From positions 1 to 35,903 of the forward strand of contig JAPLCQ010000075.1 of the NCBI GenBank assembly GCA_026392115.1: a stretch of DNA of 35,903 bases, read 5' to 3'. Source of the stretch: Armatimonadota bacterium. GTDB taxonomy: Bacteria; Armatimonadota; Chthonomonadetes; Chthonomonadales; CAJBBX01. How positions within the stretch are numbered: the stretch's first letter is position 1; each line of letters opens with the position of its first letter. The notes under the pieces are model-generated. The model searched no databases. It was not told where the DNA came from and worked only from the letters and a program-made list of their open reading frames with translations. Made by a program: the position numbers and the translations under genes. Below, piece by piece: positions 24,708 through 33,500 of this stretch.

Positions 24708-25784
24708 CTAAGGAGTGGTGGATGTTGTGTAGGTTCGCCGTTCGGCCGTCCGGCTCCTCCGCAGGTCATGCACGGCCATGGCCGATGCCAGGCGCCGCGA
24801 ATACTCCCAGGCGGAAGGCGCCAGAAGGTGCGAACCGTCGGCCGAGGCGAGATCGGAGCTCTTCACGTCCAGCCACGTGCAGCCCGCCTCCTCCAGCCGC
24901 GACCGGATCGATTCGAACGCGAAGCCGCTGGCGGCATCCTCGGCGGCGGCGACCCTGGGCGGCAGCGGCAGGCGCGTGGCGTAGACCCGAATGCCCTGCC
25001 GCGACCAGCCGCGTACGGCGGCTACCAGGCCGTCGATCAGGCGGTAATCCGGCAGTTCGCCCGCGAAGAGGTCCTCGATGGCGGGGATAGCGGCCAGCGG
25101 GTCCGCCGGCTCACGGGTCAGCCCGCCCCAGCCGTCGGCATGGTACTCCACATGGTAGCTCCACTTGCCCGCGCCGGGCCGGTTCGCGCCCAGATCGTAC
25201 GGGTCCAGCATTCCGCCGAACCGACTGTCCCAGCCGTGCTCGAGGTCGCTCCGGGCGGCCATCTTCAGGAAGTCGTTGGTCGCGGCCCGACCGGCCAGGA
25301 AGTTGTGCGGCGCGATGCCGAGGACGACGGTCCGCCGGCGGGACGCCGGGTCCAACGGCCGCGTGACCGTTCGCAGGTAGGCGTCGCCGTAGGCCTGGTT
25401 GCTGAAACCGTAGTTCAGGATTCGCCCGGCGCCGAGGATGGGGGCCATGGCCGCCGGCGCGAGGCCGCAGTAGACGCGCGAGCATCCGGCCAGCACCACA
25501 TCGGTATCGCCCCTGTGCGCGAGCTTGGCGGCCCAGAAGCGAGCCTCAGGCAGGCCCCGATCCTCGCCGCGGGGGCGAGCGGCAACGAACGCGGCGCCGA
25601 ACAGGGCCGTCATTACGAAGAGCAGCAGGTAACGGTACCCGCCTGAAGATGGATGGCCGATCTGGGCGCCCGACCTCGGTGGCACGGCAGACTCGCTGGG
25701 GAGGAGTGACGCCTCACCATACCCCATCGACGAAAGCCGCGCCGGAACGATCGCCCCGGCCAACTCGTGAGTCTGTTCACTCAC
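24708..25784 (-). CDS. SGNH-like hydrolase with one membrane anchor
   Basis: 358 residues from GTG 25784 (ATG 25727 at residue 20 is the alternative). A transmembrane helix lies at about 51-69 (YRYLLLFVMTALFGAAFVA). The outer domain starts with strand VVLAGCSRVYCGLAP, with a Ser at residue 102 in the position of the SGNH nucleophile. N124 in NYGFSNQAYGD and the C-terminal DGSHLLAPSAW (Asp316, His319) complete a plausible catalytic set, as in AlgX/AlgJ- or DltD-like cell-surface O-acyl transferases and esterases. The nucleophile context (GCSR rather than GDSx) is atypical. It begins the minus-strand run that contains the propellers and ABC transporter, so it may act on the same envelope glycan or lipid; that is inference. 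Confidence 0.78.
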   Translation of the reverse strand: MSEQTHELAGAIVPARLSSMGYGEASLLPSESAVPPRSGAQIGHPSSGGYRYLLLFVMTALFGAAFVAARPRGEDRGLPEARFWAAKLAHRGDTDVVLAGCSRVYCGLAPAAMAPILGAGRILNYGFSNQAYGDAYLRTVTRPLDPASRRRTVVLGIAPHNFLAGRAATNDFLKMAARSDLEHGWDSRFGGMLDPYDLGANRPGAGKWSYHVEYHADGWGGLTREPADPLAAIPAIEDLFAGELPDYRLIDGLVAAVRGWSRQGIRVYATRLPLPPRVAAAEDAASGFAFESIRSRLEEAGCTWLDVKSSDLASADGSHLLAPSAWEYSRRLASAMAVHDLRRSRTAERRTYTTSTTP

Positions 25785-25873
25785 CCCGCAACAGGTAAAC
25801 TGTGCAAAGTCGCCAACGGAGGCGCGGCGCGGGCCGATCCGGGGTGGCGCTCTGCTAGAAGACGGAAGGGAAC

Positions 25874-27139
25874 ATGACCGAACTCGAGAACGTGAACCGC
25901 CGGGACTTCCTTCGTGGGGTAACCCTCACCTCCCTTGGCATGGCCGTGGCCGCCGAGGAAATCCTCATCACCGGGGCCTCGGCGCAGGATGCGCCGGCCG
26001 GACCGCCCGTCACCTGTGCCGTGATCGGCCTGGGCCTCCGGGGCCGCGAGATCCTCGCCGCCCTTGCCAAGCTGGGCGGCGCGCCGGTTGCGGCCATCTG
26101 CGACACATACACGTCGCCGGCCTACATCAAGCGCTCGACGGACATCGTGGCCACCGCCGCCGTCCAGACCGACTACCGCAAGGTGCTCGAGTCCAAGGAT
26201 ATCCAGGCCGTGTTTGTGGCGACGCCGTCGCACCTGCACAAGCAGATCGTGCTGGACGCCCTCGCGGCCGGCAAGCACGTCTACTGCGAGGCGCCCCTGG
26301 CGAGCAGCATCGACGACGCCAAGGTGATCGGCGCGGCCGGAAACGGCGCCAAGACCATCTTCCAGACGGGCCTGCAGTACCGCGCCAACAAGATGCACAA
26401 CCACGTGCGCAACTTCCTCGGCGACATGGGCAAGCCCACCGCGGGCCGCGCCCAGTGGCGGAAGAAGACCACCTGGAAGTCGGCCGCTCCCACGCCTGAG
26501 CGCGAGCGCGAGCAGAGCTGGCGCCTCTTCAAGGCGAGCTCGCTGGGGCTTCCCGGCGAAGTGGGCATCCACCAGTTCGATATGTTCTGCTGGTATCTGA
26601 AGGCGCTCCCGGTGGCCGTTACGGCCATGGGCGGCGTCATGGCGCGCGGCGGCGACGGCATGGAAGTGCCCGACACCATGCAGGCCGTGCTGGAGTTCCC
26701 CGGCGGCCTCCGCGTGGCGTACGACGCGACCATCACCAACTCGTTCGACGGCGCCTTCGAGACGCTCCTCGGGCCGAACTTCGCCATGCTGATCCGCGAT
26801 CAGCGCGGCTGGATGTTCAAAGAGACCGACTCGCCGCTTCTGGGCTGGGAAGTCTACGCCCGCAAAGACAAGCTGGGCGATGAGACGGGGATCGCCCTCG
26901 TCGCCGACGCCACCAAGCTCATCAACCAGGGCAAGGAGCCCGGCAAGGTGGGCGCCGACCTGACGAAGACGGCGCTCTACCAGTCCGTGGACGCCTTCCT
27001 GGCTTCCGTGCGCGCCAACAAGAAGCCCGCCGCCGACGCCCTGGTCGGGTACCAGGCCACCGTGCTGGCGGCCAAAGTCCAGGAAGCCGCACTCGCTGGC
27101 GGCCGCGTCGAGCTACCCGCCGATATCTTCACCCTGTAA
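25874..27139 (+). CDS. Tat-exported Gfo/Idh/MocA-family protein lacking the catalytic Lys
   Basis: 421 residues, with GGAAGGGAA before ATG 25874. The Tat signal is N-R-R-D-F-L-R-G at residues 8-15, a hydrophobic segment, then SAQDA as a cleavage site. Rossmann fold: VIGLGLRGREIL at 50-61 and AAICD. The usual E-K-P motif reads C-E-A-P at 138-141, so the conserved Lys needed for hydride chemistry is replaced by Ala. The His-containing motif GEVGIHQFDMFCW is kept. It may therefore be a binding protein, use another residue, or do a hydrolytic reaction as some exported family members do. It is followed 62 bases later by a second, EKP-containing member. Confidence 0.9.
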   Translation: MTELENVNRRDFLRGVTLTSLGMAVAAEEILITGASAQDAPAGPPVTCAVIGLGLRGREILAALAKLGGAPVAAICDTYTSPAYIKRSTDIVATAAVQTDYRKVLESKDIQAVFVATPSHLHKQIVLDALAAGKHVYCEAPLASSIDDAKVIGAAGNGAKTIFQTGLQYRANKMHNHVRNFLGDMGKPTAGRAQWRKKTTWKSAAPTPEREREQSWRLFKASSLGLPGEVGIHQFDMFCWYLKALPVAVTAMGGVMARGGDGMEVPDTMQAVLEFPGGLRVAYDATITNSFDGAFETLLGPNFAMLIRDQRGWMFKETDSPLLGWEVYARKDKLGDETGIALVADATKLINQGKEPGKVGADLTKTALYQSVDAFLASVRANKKPAADALVGYQATVLAAKVQEAALAGGRVELPADIFTL

Positions 27140-27201
27140 GACCAACAGCGGCCGTCCAGGACGACCAGCAAGACCATTCGCAACAAGGAGCGAAGCGTTC
27201 A

Positions 27202-28539
27202 ATGAGTGTCGAGAAGAGCGGCGCCGGCGAGTCCCGGCGTGAGTTCCTGCGAAACGCCGCAGTGACGACCGCGGTGACGGCCGGCGTGGCCGGAGCCGCC
27301 AAGAGCTCGGTCTATTCGCTGTCTCCGGCTTCGGCGCTGGGCGCCAACGACCGGATTCGCGTCGGCCACGTAGGCGTCGGCGGCCAGGGCATGACCCACG
27401 TCCGCCTGCTGAACGAGAACAAGGCCGACTTCAACATCCAGTCCGTGGCCATGTGCGACGTCTACCGCCGCCGCATCAAGGGCGCCCTGGCCTCCGTCGA
27501 GCTGCCCGAGACCGCCGGCTACGAGGACTACCGCAAGCTCCTTGAGAACAAGGACATCGACGTAGTCTGGATCGCCACGTCGGACAACTGGCACGCCCCG
27601 GTGGGCGTCGAGGCCATGCTGGCCGGCAAGCACGTCTACATCGAGAAGCCCATGTGCCGCACGATCGAGGAGGCCTACAAGCTGTGGGACACCTCCAAGA
27701 AGACCGGCAAGCTGGTCCAGGTGGGCTCGCAGGGCTGCTCCGACCAGAAGTGGCACGTGGCGGGCAAGATCGTGAAGGACGGCCGCATCGGCCACCTGAT
27801 CCAGGCCCAGGGCAGCTACTGCCGCAACGGCCGCGACGGCGAGTGGAACTACTACGGCATCGATAAGGACGCCGGCCCCGACGCCACGGGCGACGCCTAC
27901 ATCAACTGGGAGATGTTCCGCAAGGGCCTCGGGCCCAAGGCCTTCGACCCGGATCGCTTCTTCCGATGGCGCAAGTACTGGGCCTACGGCAACGGGATCA
28001 TGGGCGACCTCTTCCCGCACCGCCTGCACCCGCTGACCATCGCCATGAACCTGCCGCAGACCGGCATGGCGGGGTTCCCGACCCGGGCCTCCTCCATGGG
28101 CGGCATCTATGTGCAGAAGATCAACCCCGTCACCAAGGCCATCGACCGCGAGGTGCCGGACTTCACGACCATTCAGGTGGACTTCGCCGAGGAGTGCACC
28201 CTGATGCTCCTGGGCACCACCATCAACGAGCAGGGCTGGCAGGACATGATCCGCGGCAACAAGGCCTCCCTCTACTTCGGCGGCTCGGGCGTTGAGATCA
28301 AGCCCGAGCGCGTCTACGCCGAAGAGGTCGAGGAAGCCACCGAGCCCGTGCCGGGCGAGGGCGAGCGGATCGAAATCCACGAGAAGAACCTGCTGGACTG
28401 CATCCGCGGCGGCGGCGTGCCCAACTGCAACATCGATCTGGCGCTCCGCGTTCAGGTGATGATCACGCTGGGCGAGATGGCCTATCGCCGCGGCAAGACC
28501 ATGCACTTCGACCCGAAGACCCGCAAGTACTGGGGCTAG
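27202..28539 (+). CDS. Tat-exported Gfo/Idh/MocA-family oxidoreductase
   Basis: 445 residues, with AAGGAG about twelve bases before ATG 27202. The Tat signal S-R-R-E-F-L-R-N is at residues 11-18, followed by an Ala/Val hydrophobic stretch. The Rossmann motif GVGGQGMTH is near 58-66. The catalytic E-K-P is intact at residues 148-150 (VYIEKPM). The C-terminal domain has NGIMGDLFPHRLHPL with conserved Asp and His, typical of the exported Planctomycetes/Armatimonadota branch annotated as alpha-N-acetylgalactosaminidase-like or dehydrogenase-like. Adjacent to the Lys-less relative; the two may act on the same periplasmic sugar or form a heteromer, which is inference. A good hairpin follows the gene. 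Confidence 0.95.
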   Translation: MSVEKSGAGESRREFLRNAAVTTAVTAGVAGAAKSSVYSLSPASALGANDRIRVGHVGVGGQGMTHVRLLNENKADFNIQSVAMCDVYRRRIKGALASVELPETAGYEDYRKLLENKDIDVVWIATSDNWHAPVGVEAMLAGKHVYIEKPMCRTIEEAYKLWDTSKKTGKLVQVGSQGCSDQKWHVAGKIVKDGRIGHLIQAQGSYCRNGRDGEWNYYGIDKDAGPDATGDAYINWEMFRKGLGPKAFDPDRFFRWRKYWAYGNGIMGDLFPHRLHPLTIAMNLPQTGMAGFPTRASSMGGIYVQKINPVTKAIDREVPDFTTIQVDFAEECTLMLLGTTINEQGWQDMIRGNKASLYFGGSGVEIKPERVYAEEVEEATEPVPGEGERIEIHEKNLLDCIRGGGVPNCNIDLALRVQVMITLGEMAYRRGKTMHFDPKTRKYWG

Positions 28540-28567
28540 GAACCGAAGGCCGCACAGGACGACAGGG

Positions 28568-28595
28568 AGGGCGGGAGCCACGCGGCGCCCGCCCT
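28568..28595 (+). terminator. Intrinsic terminator-like hairpin
   Basis: AGGGCGGG (28568-28575) pairs perfectly with CCCGCCCT (28588-28595). The loop can form an inner GCC/GGC stem with an ACGC tetraloop. It lies 29 bases after the oxidoreductase stop and is followed by TCGCTTA, a weak T-run. Probably ends the two-gene Gfo/Idh unit before the rhodanese gene. Confidence 0.5.
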
Positions 28596-28668
28596 TCGCT
28601 TATGCCGAGCGCATGCGAACGCAAGGCAGGACCCGGTGGCCCTTGCCGCCGCGAGGAGAGAACACCCC

Positions 28669-29007
28669 ATGCTGTTCGGCAAGCGCAAGCCCGCATACGC
28701 CGAGATCGACGTCAACGGCGCCCGGGCCGCCCAGGCGTCCGGAGCCGCCGCCCTCGTCGATGTGCGGGAAGACGGCGAGTGGGCCGCCAGCCACGCGCCC
28801 GGAGCGGTCCACATCCCCCTGGGTCAGGTGCCCGACCGGGTATTTGGTCTGCCCGCGGGTCCCTTGCACGTCATCTGCCATGCCGGCGGGCGCAGCGCCC
28901 AGGCGTGCGCCTTCCTGGCGGGGCAGGGCCGCGAGGACGTGAGCAACGTCAAAGGCGGCATGGTGGCCTGGGAGCAGGCCGGCCTGCCGGTGGTCGCCGG
29001 CGAGTAG
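28669..29007 (+). CDS. Single-domain rhodanese-like sulfurtransferase
   Basis: 112 residues from ATG 28669, with GAGGAG about ten bases upstream. Rhodanese fold: AALVDVREDGEWAASHAPGAVHIPL at about 28-51, the active-site loop C70-H-A-G-G-R-S in VICHAGGRSAQAC, and the final KGGMVAWEQAGLPV. The catalytic Cys is present, so it can carry a persulfide. Single-domain forms deliver sulfur to thiolation, Fe-S or detoxification systems, or link to redox control; the partner is unknown. The convergent VOC gene ends nine bases past its stop. Confidence 0.95.
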   Translation: MLFGKRKPAYAEIDVNGARAAQASGAAALVDVREDGEWAASHAPGAVHIPLGQVPDRVFGLPAGPLHVICHAGGRSAQACAFLAGQGREDVSNVKGGMVAWEQAGLPVVAGE

Positions 29008-29016
29008 CCTGGCGCG

Positions 29017-29379
29017 TCAGCCCTTCATGTTGTGCAGGCCCACGCGGTTGCCCTCGGTGTCCTCGACAACGGCGATGAAGCCGTGCGGGCCGATGTCGGT
29101 CAGAGGCGTGAGGATCGCGCCTCCGGCGGCCTCCACCTTCGTCAGCGCGTCGGCCACGCCGCCGGTGACGTCGAAGTAGACCAGCACGCCGGAGCCGCCG
29201 GGTTGGCTGAAGGGCCCGGAGCAGATTTCGCCGCCCAGGCTGTCGGTATGCGAGAAGAAGGCCTGGCAGGGGTCGTCGGGGTTCCTCTCGATGGTGAGCC
29301 CGACCACGGTCTCGTAGAAGGCAACGGCCCGGTCCACGTCGGTGGCGGGGACTTCGAACCAGGTAAGGGTTCTGGACAT
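29017..29379 (-). CDS. VOC-family (glyoxalase/bleomycin-resistance fold) protein
   Basis: 120 residues from ATG 29379, with GGAGAG upstream. One pair of beta-alpha-beta-beta-beta units: LTWFEVPATDVDRAVAFYETVVGL at 5-28 and GGSGVLVYFDV… VEAAGGAILTPLTDIGPHGFIAVVEDTEGNRVGLHN. The C-terminal DTEGNRVGLHN is the family hallmark. This is the PhnB/27-kDa-antigen-like CFP30B branch, whose substrates are mostly unknown; metal ligands cannot all be named with confidence. It is transcribed toward the rhodanese gene and divergent from the 2TM gene across 185 bases in which no clear promoter was seen. Confidence 0.92.
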   Translation of the reverse strand: MSRTLTWFEVPATDVDRAVAFYETVVGLTIERNPDDPCQAFFSHTDSLGGEICSGPFSQPGGSGVLVYFDVTGGVADALTKVEAAGGAILTPLTDIGPHGFIAVVEDTEGNRVGLHNMKG

Positions 29380-29564
29380 ATGCGTACTCTCCTGATCTCC
29401 GTCGCGGCAAGGGCGCCGCACACAGGTGATTACGACGGTTCGGGGGCGTTGTTCGCCGGTGCAAGCCCTGAACCGGCCCTTGCTCGGCCGGGACGGGAAT
29501 GGGGTATCAGTCAGCCGGGCACGCCGCGACGCTCGCCGCGTGCCGTTCGGAGGCCTATGGCGCC

Positions 29565-30038
29565 ATGACGCAGCAGTACACGCACGACGAAGCCGAGCAG
29601 ATTCTGCGGATCGCCGTCCGTCAGGAGGTCGAGCAGCCCGAGGGCTCCGGCGCGGCAGGCGTCTCCGAGGAGGCGCTGTTGCGCATGGCGTCGGAGCTCG
29701 GCCTGTCGCCGGAGGCGGTCCGGGCCGCGGCCGCCAGGTACAAGGGCGAGCGGTCCGAGGTTGAGGAGCGCCGCCTCTTCAACAAGCACAGGCGCGGGGA
29801 GTGGATGAGCCACCTGATCTCCTACGTCGGCGCCAACGGGTGCATGATGGCGCTCGACCTCTGGCTGTCCCATCGCCTGACCTGGTCGGTCTGGCCCCTC
29901 TTCGGATGGGGGATCGGCATGATGATCCACACCGGTCAGACCTTTGTGCATACCGACGAGGCCGAGGCGGAGTTCGAGAAGTGGCAGGATCGGCGGTTGC
30001 GGCGGCTCAAGAAGCGGGCGAAGCAGGAGCGCGAGTAG
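29565..30038 (+). CDS. 2TM-domain membrane protein
   Basis: 157 residues from ATG 29565; GGAGG ends eleven bases upstream. The N-terminal part has a helical segment (DEAEQILRIAVRQ… SEEALLRMASELGLSPEAVRAAAARYK) like the short helical domain often placed before 2TM modules. The 2TM domain itself is at about 68-130: FNKHRRGEWMSHLISYVGANGCMMALDLW, then WSVWPLFGWGIGMMIHTGQTF. The tail is highly charged (KWQDRRLRRLKKRAKQERE) and cytoplasmic. No catalysis is expected. It lies 27 bases before the SET-domain gene and probably belongs to the same transcript as the SET and NRPS genes. Confidence 0.85.
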   Translation: MTQQYTHDEAEQILRIAVRQEVEQPEGSGAAGVSEEALLRMASELGLSPEAVRAAAARYKGERSEVEERRLFNKHRRGEWMSHLISYVGANGCMMALDLWLSHRLTWSVWPLFGWGIGMMIHTGQTFVHTDEAEAEFEKWQDRRLRRLKKRAKQERE

Positions 30039-30065
30039 AAACGACGGGTGGATTGGGAGTGGGCC

Positions 30066-30575
30066 ATGGGAACTGACGATCCGGCGCCGGTCCGGCGCCG
30101 CGTGCGCGTCGCGGGTACGCCCGACGACGGGTGGATTGCAGCCGCCGAGCCCATCCGCCGGGGCGAGGCGATCCTGCGTCTGACCGGAGCGGTCAGGTCC
30201 GAACCGACGCGCCACACGGTCCAGATCGGCGACGGGCGGCACCTGGACCCCGACGGCGACCCGCTCGAGCGGCAGCCCTGGCGCTACCTGAACCACAGCT
30301 GCCGGCCCAACGCCGGGCTTGTCGGCCCGGACCTCGTCGCCCTCCGCGACATCGCCGCCGACGAGCAGGTGACGTTCAACTACAACACGACCGAGGTCGA
30401 GATGGCCTCGCCGTTCGCCTGCCGGTGCGGCGCCGCCGACTGCGCCGGGACCATCCGCGGCTTCCGACATCTCAGCAGACCCGAGCAGGAGCGCCTCCGG
30501 CCGCTGCTGCCGGACCACCTGCTGGAGCTTCTGCTCCGGCGGGAGGCTTCCGGCGCCGACTGCGCGGGCGTCTGA
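30066..30575 (+). CDS. SET-domain protein (lysine N-methyltransferase homologue)
   Basis: 169 residues from ATG 30066, with GGGAG ahead of it. SET core: a GWIAAAEPIRRGEAILRLTG block (22-41), then YLNHSC-RPN at 74-82, the pseudoknot motif that forms the AdoMet and active site. FNYNT at 104-108 contains the conserved catalytic-loop Tyr. A post-SET-like zinc segment, C-R-C-G-x3-C-x-G at 119-128, then GFRHLS follows. These motifs imply an active S-adenosylmethionine-dependent enzyme that methylates a lysine amino group; the substrate is unknown. Its stop overlaps the NRPS start (TGATG, 30573-30577), so the NRPS, its product or its carrier-bound lysine is the natural candidate. No signal peptide. 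Confidence 0.9.
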   Translation: MGTDDPAPVRRRVRVAGTPDDGWIAAAEPIRRGEAILRLTGAVRSEPTRHTVQIGDGRHLDPDGDPLERQPWRYLNHSCRPNAGLVGPDLVALRDIAADEQVTFNYNTTEVEMASPFACRCGAADCAGTIRGFRHLSRPEQERLRPLLPDHLLELLLRREASGADCAGV

Positions 30576-33500
30576 TGGCCGCGCGGCCGCATCCCGGGCT
30601 CCTGCACGGGTTCCTCGACCGCGCCGCGGAGGCGCACCGCGACCGCGTCGCCATCGACGTGCCGCCGGGACCGGAACGGCCCGCGCGCGCCACGCTCACC
30701 TACGGTGGCCTGTCCAGGCGGTCCGACGCCATCGCCGGCGCCCTCGCGGCTCATGTCTCCGGCGAAGCGGTGGTGGCCATCCTGCTGCCGCGCTCCAACC
30801 CCGACCTCTACGCAGCCCAGATCGGCGCCATGAAGGCCGGCGCGGCCTACACCTGCCTCGACGCGGCGAGCCCTGACGCCCGGATGGCCGAGATTTTGGC
30901 GGACGCCGCACCGGCGGCCATCGTCACCGACGCAGTAGGGCGCGAACGCCTCCGGGCCGTGCCGCACGGCGCCGTGCCGACGCTCGATGCGGCGGAGGCG
31001 GTCGAGTGCGCCGAGCCGCGCCCCGCGCCGCCCTGGCTAAAGCCCGACGCGCTGGCCTACATGATCTACACCTCCGGCACGACCGGCAAGCCCAAGGGCG
31101 TCATGCTGGAGCACGCCGGTCCTGTGAACCTCGTGGCCTCCGACCTGCCGGAGTTCGGGCTGGGTCCGGGCGACCGGGTGGCGCAGGGATCGTCGGCCGC
31201 CTACGACTCGTCGGTCGAGGAGATCTGGCTGGCGCTGGCGACCGGCGCGACGCTGGTGGTGATGGACGACGCCACCGCCCGGCTGGGGCCGGACCTGCCG
31301 GCATGGCTCCGCGGGGAGCGCGTCACGGTCTTCTGCCCGCCTCCCACCCAGTTGCGCTCCATGGCGTGCGACGACCCCGCCGGCGACCTGCCGGACCTGC
31401 GGATGCTCTACGTGGGCGGCGAGGCGCTGCCCGCCGACGTGGCCGCAACCTGGAGCCGGGGATGCCGGCTGGTGAACGGGTACGGCCCCACCGAGTGCTC
31501 CGTGACGGCCGTGCGGGGCGACATCGCGCCCGGCGACGCCGTACACATCGGCCGGCCTGTGCCCGGCCTGTCGGCCTGGGTGCTGGATGACCAACTCCGA
31601 CCGGTCCCGCCCGGCGAGGCCGGCGAGCTCTGCCTTGGCGGCGTGGGCCTTGCCCGAGGCTACCGCAACGACCCGGACCTCACCGCCCGCCGGTTCCCGA
31701 CGCACCCGCACTACGGGCGCATCTACCGCACCGGCGACCTGGTGCGGATGGGCGTGGACGGGAACCTGACGTGCCACGGCCGCATCGACGCGCAGGTCAA
31801 GGTGCGCGGCCACCGCATCGAGTTGGAGGAGGTGGAAGCCGCCCTCGCCGCCTGCCCCGGCGTTCGCGAGGCGGCGTGCCGCGTGCAAGAGGAGGCGGGC
31901 GGCGCGGTGCTTGCGGCCCACCTGGCGCCCGCCGATCCCGCGGCGCCGCCCGACTTCGCCGCCGTCCGCGCGGAGATCGCAGAACGGCTGCCGGGCCCCA
32001 TGGCGCCGGCGCGCATGGCGCTGATCTCGTCCCTGCCCAGGTCCCTCTCCGGCAAGCTCAACCGCGCCGCGTTGCCCGAGATCGCGCCTCCCGCGACCGA
32101 TGGCGCCGCCGGCGACGAGAACGCCGCATCGGAACTGGAGGCGCGCATCGCCTCCGCGATGACCGCTTGCCTCGGCCTTGCCTCCGCGCCGGGACGGCAG
32201 AGGGACTTCTTCCTCGACCTGGGAGGCGATTCGCTACGCGCCGCGCTGTTGGTGTCGGCCCTGCGCCGGCATCCCTCAACCGCCTCGCTGGCGGTGCGCG
32301 ATGTCTACGAGGCGCCGACACCCGCCCGACTGGCCCTTCGCGCGGAGCGGACGGTCGCTCCGGAGACGCGCGCCGCCGCGCCCATGGCCGATGCCGCTGG
32401 TTTGCCCCCCGTCCCCGCCGCCCAGGTGCGGCTCGTCACGCTGGCGCAGGGGCTGCTCCTGCTGGCCGGCGTCGCCCTGGCGACGTGGAGCTCCGTTTGG
32501 CTCGCCGCATGGGCGCTTCCGGCGCTCTACCGGCACATCGGGCTCGTGCCGCTCGCGGCCGTGGCGCCTCTGCTGGCGGGACTGGCGGGCGCTGCCTATA
32601 CGCCGATCGCCGTGCTGGCCGCGGTCGCTGCCAAGCGTCTGCTCATCGGACGGTACCGGCCCATGCGAGCGCCCGTCTGGAGCGGCTTCTACCTTCGCCA
32701 CTGGATCGTGATGGAGTTCGCGCAGATGGTCCCGTGGCGCCTGCTGGAGGGGACCGAGGCGCAGGTCTGGATCCTGCGCGCGCTCGGCGCCAGGATCGGC
32801 CGGCGCGTCCACATCCACCGGGGCGTGGACCTGACTCACGGCGGCTGGGACCTGCTGGAGATCGGCGACGACGCCACGCTCAGCCAGGAGTGCTCCCTGC
32901 GGCTGGTGGACCTGGACGACGGTCGGCTCGTCATCGCGCCGATCCGCATCAGCGACGGCGCCACGCTGGAGACGCGGTCCGGGGTCGCCGGCGGCGCCGC
33001 GATGGAGGCGGGCGGGGTCCTGGCCGCGCTGTCGCACCTGCCTCCGGGCGGCGTCATCGGCGCCGGCGAGCGGTGGGACGGCGTGCCGGCGCGCCGCGCG
33101 GGCAAGGCGCCCGACCGTGCGCCGCTCCCCGACGGTGCGGGCGAGATATCTCCCGTAGCCTACGGCCTGCGGCTGCTGGCGGCCCGCGCGCTGCTGATGC
33201 TGTTCCTGAGCCTTCCGCTGGACGCGCTGGGCGTCGCCCTGGCCATCCTCTCGGGCGGCACGGCCGACGGCCTGGCGGCGGCGCTGGCCCATCCCGGTTG
33301 GCCGCTCGCCCTGTGGATCGCCGGCGCGGCTCTGGGCGCTCCCGTCACCGTCGCGCTCCAGGCGCTGGCGTGCCGCGCCATGGGTCCGGTTCGCGACGGC
33401 GCCCTGCCGCGATGGAGCTCCGGCTACATCCGCGTCTGGCTGAAGGCCGGGCTGGTGCAGTCCGCCGGGAACTGGCTGAGCGGGGGCCTCTACTGGCCTG

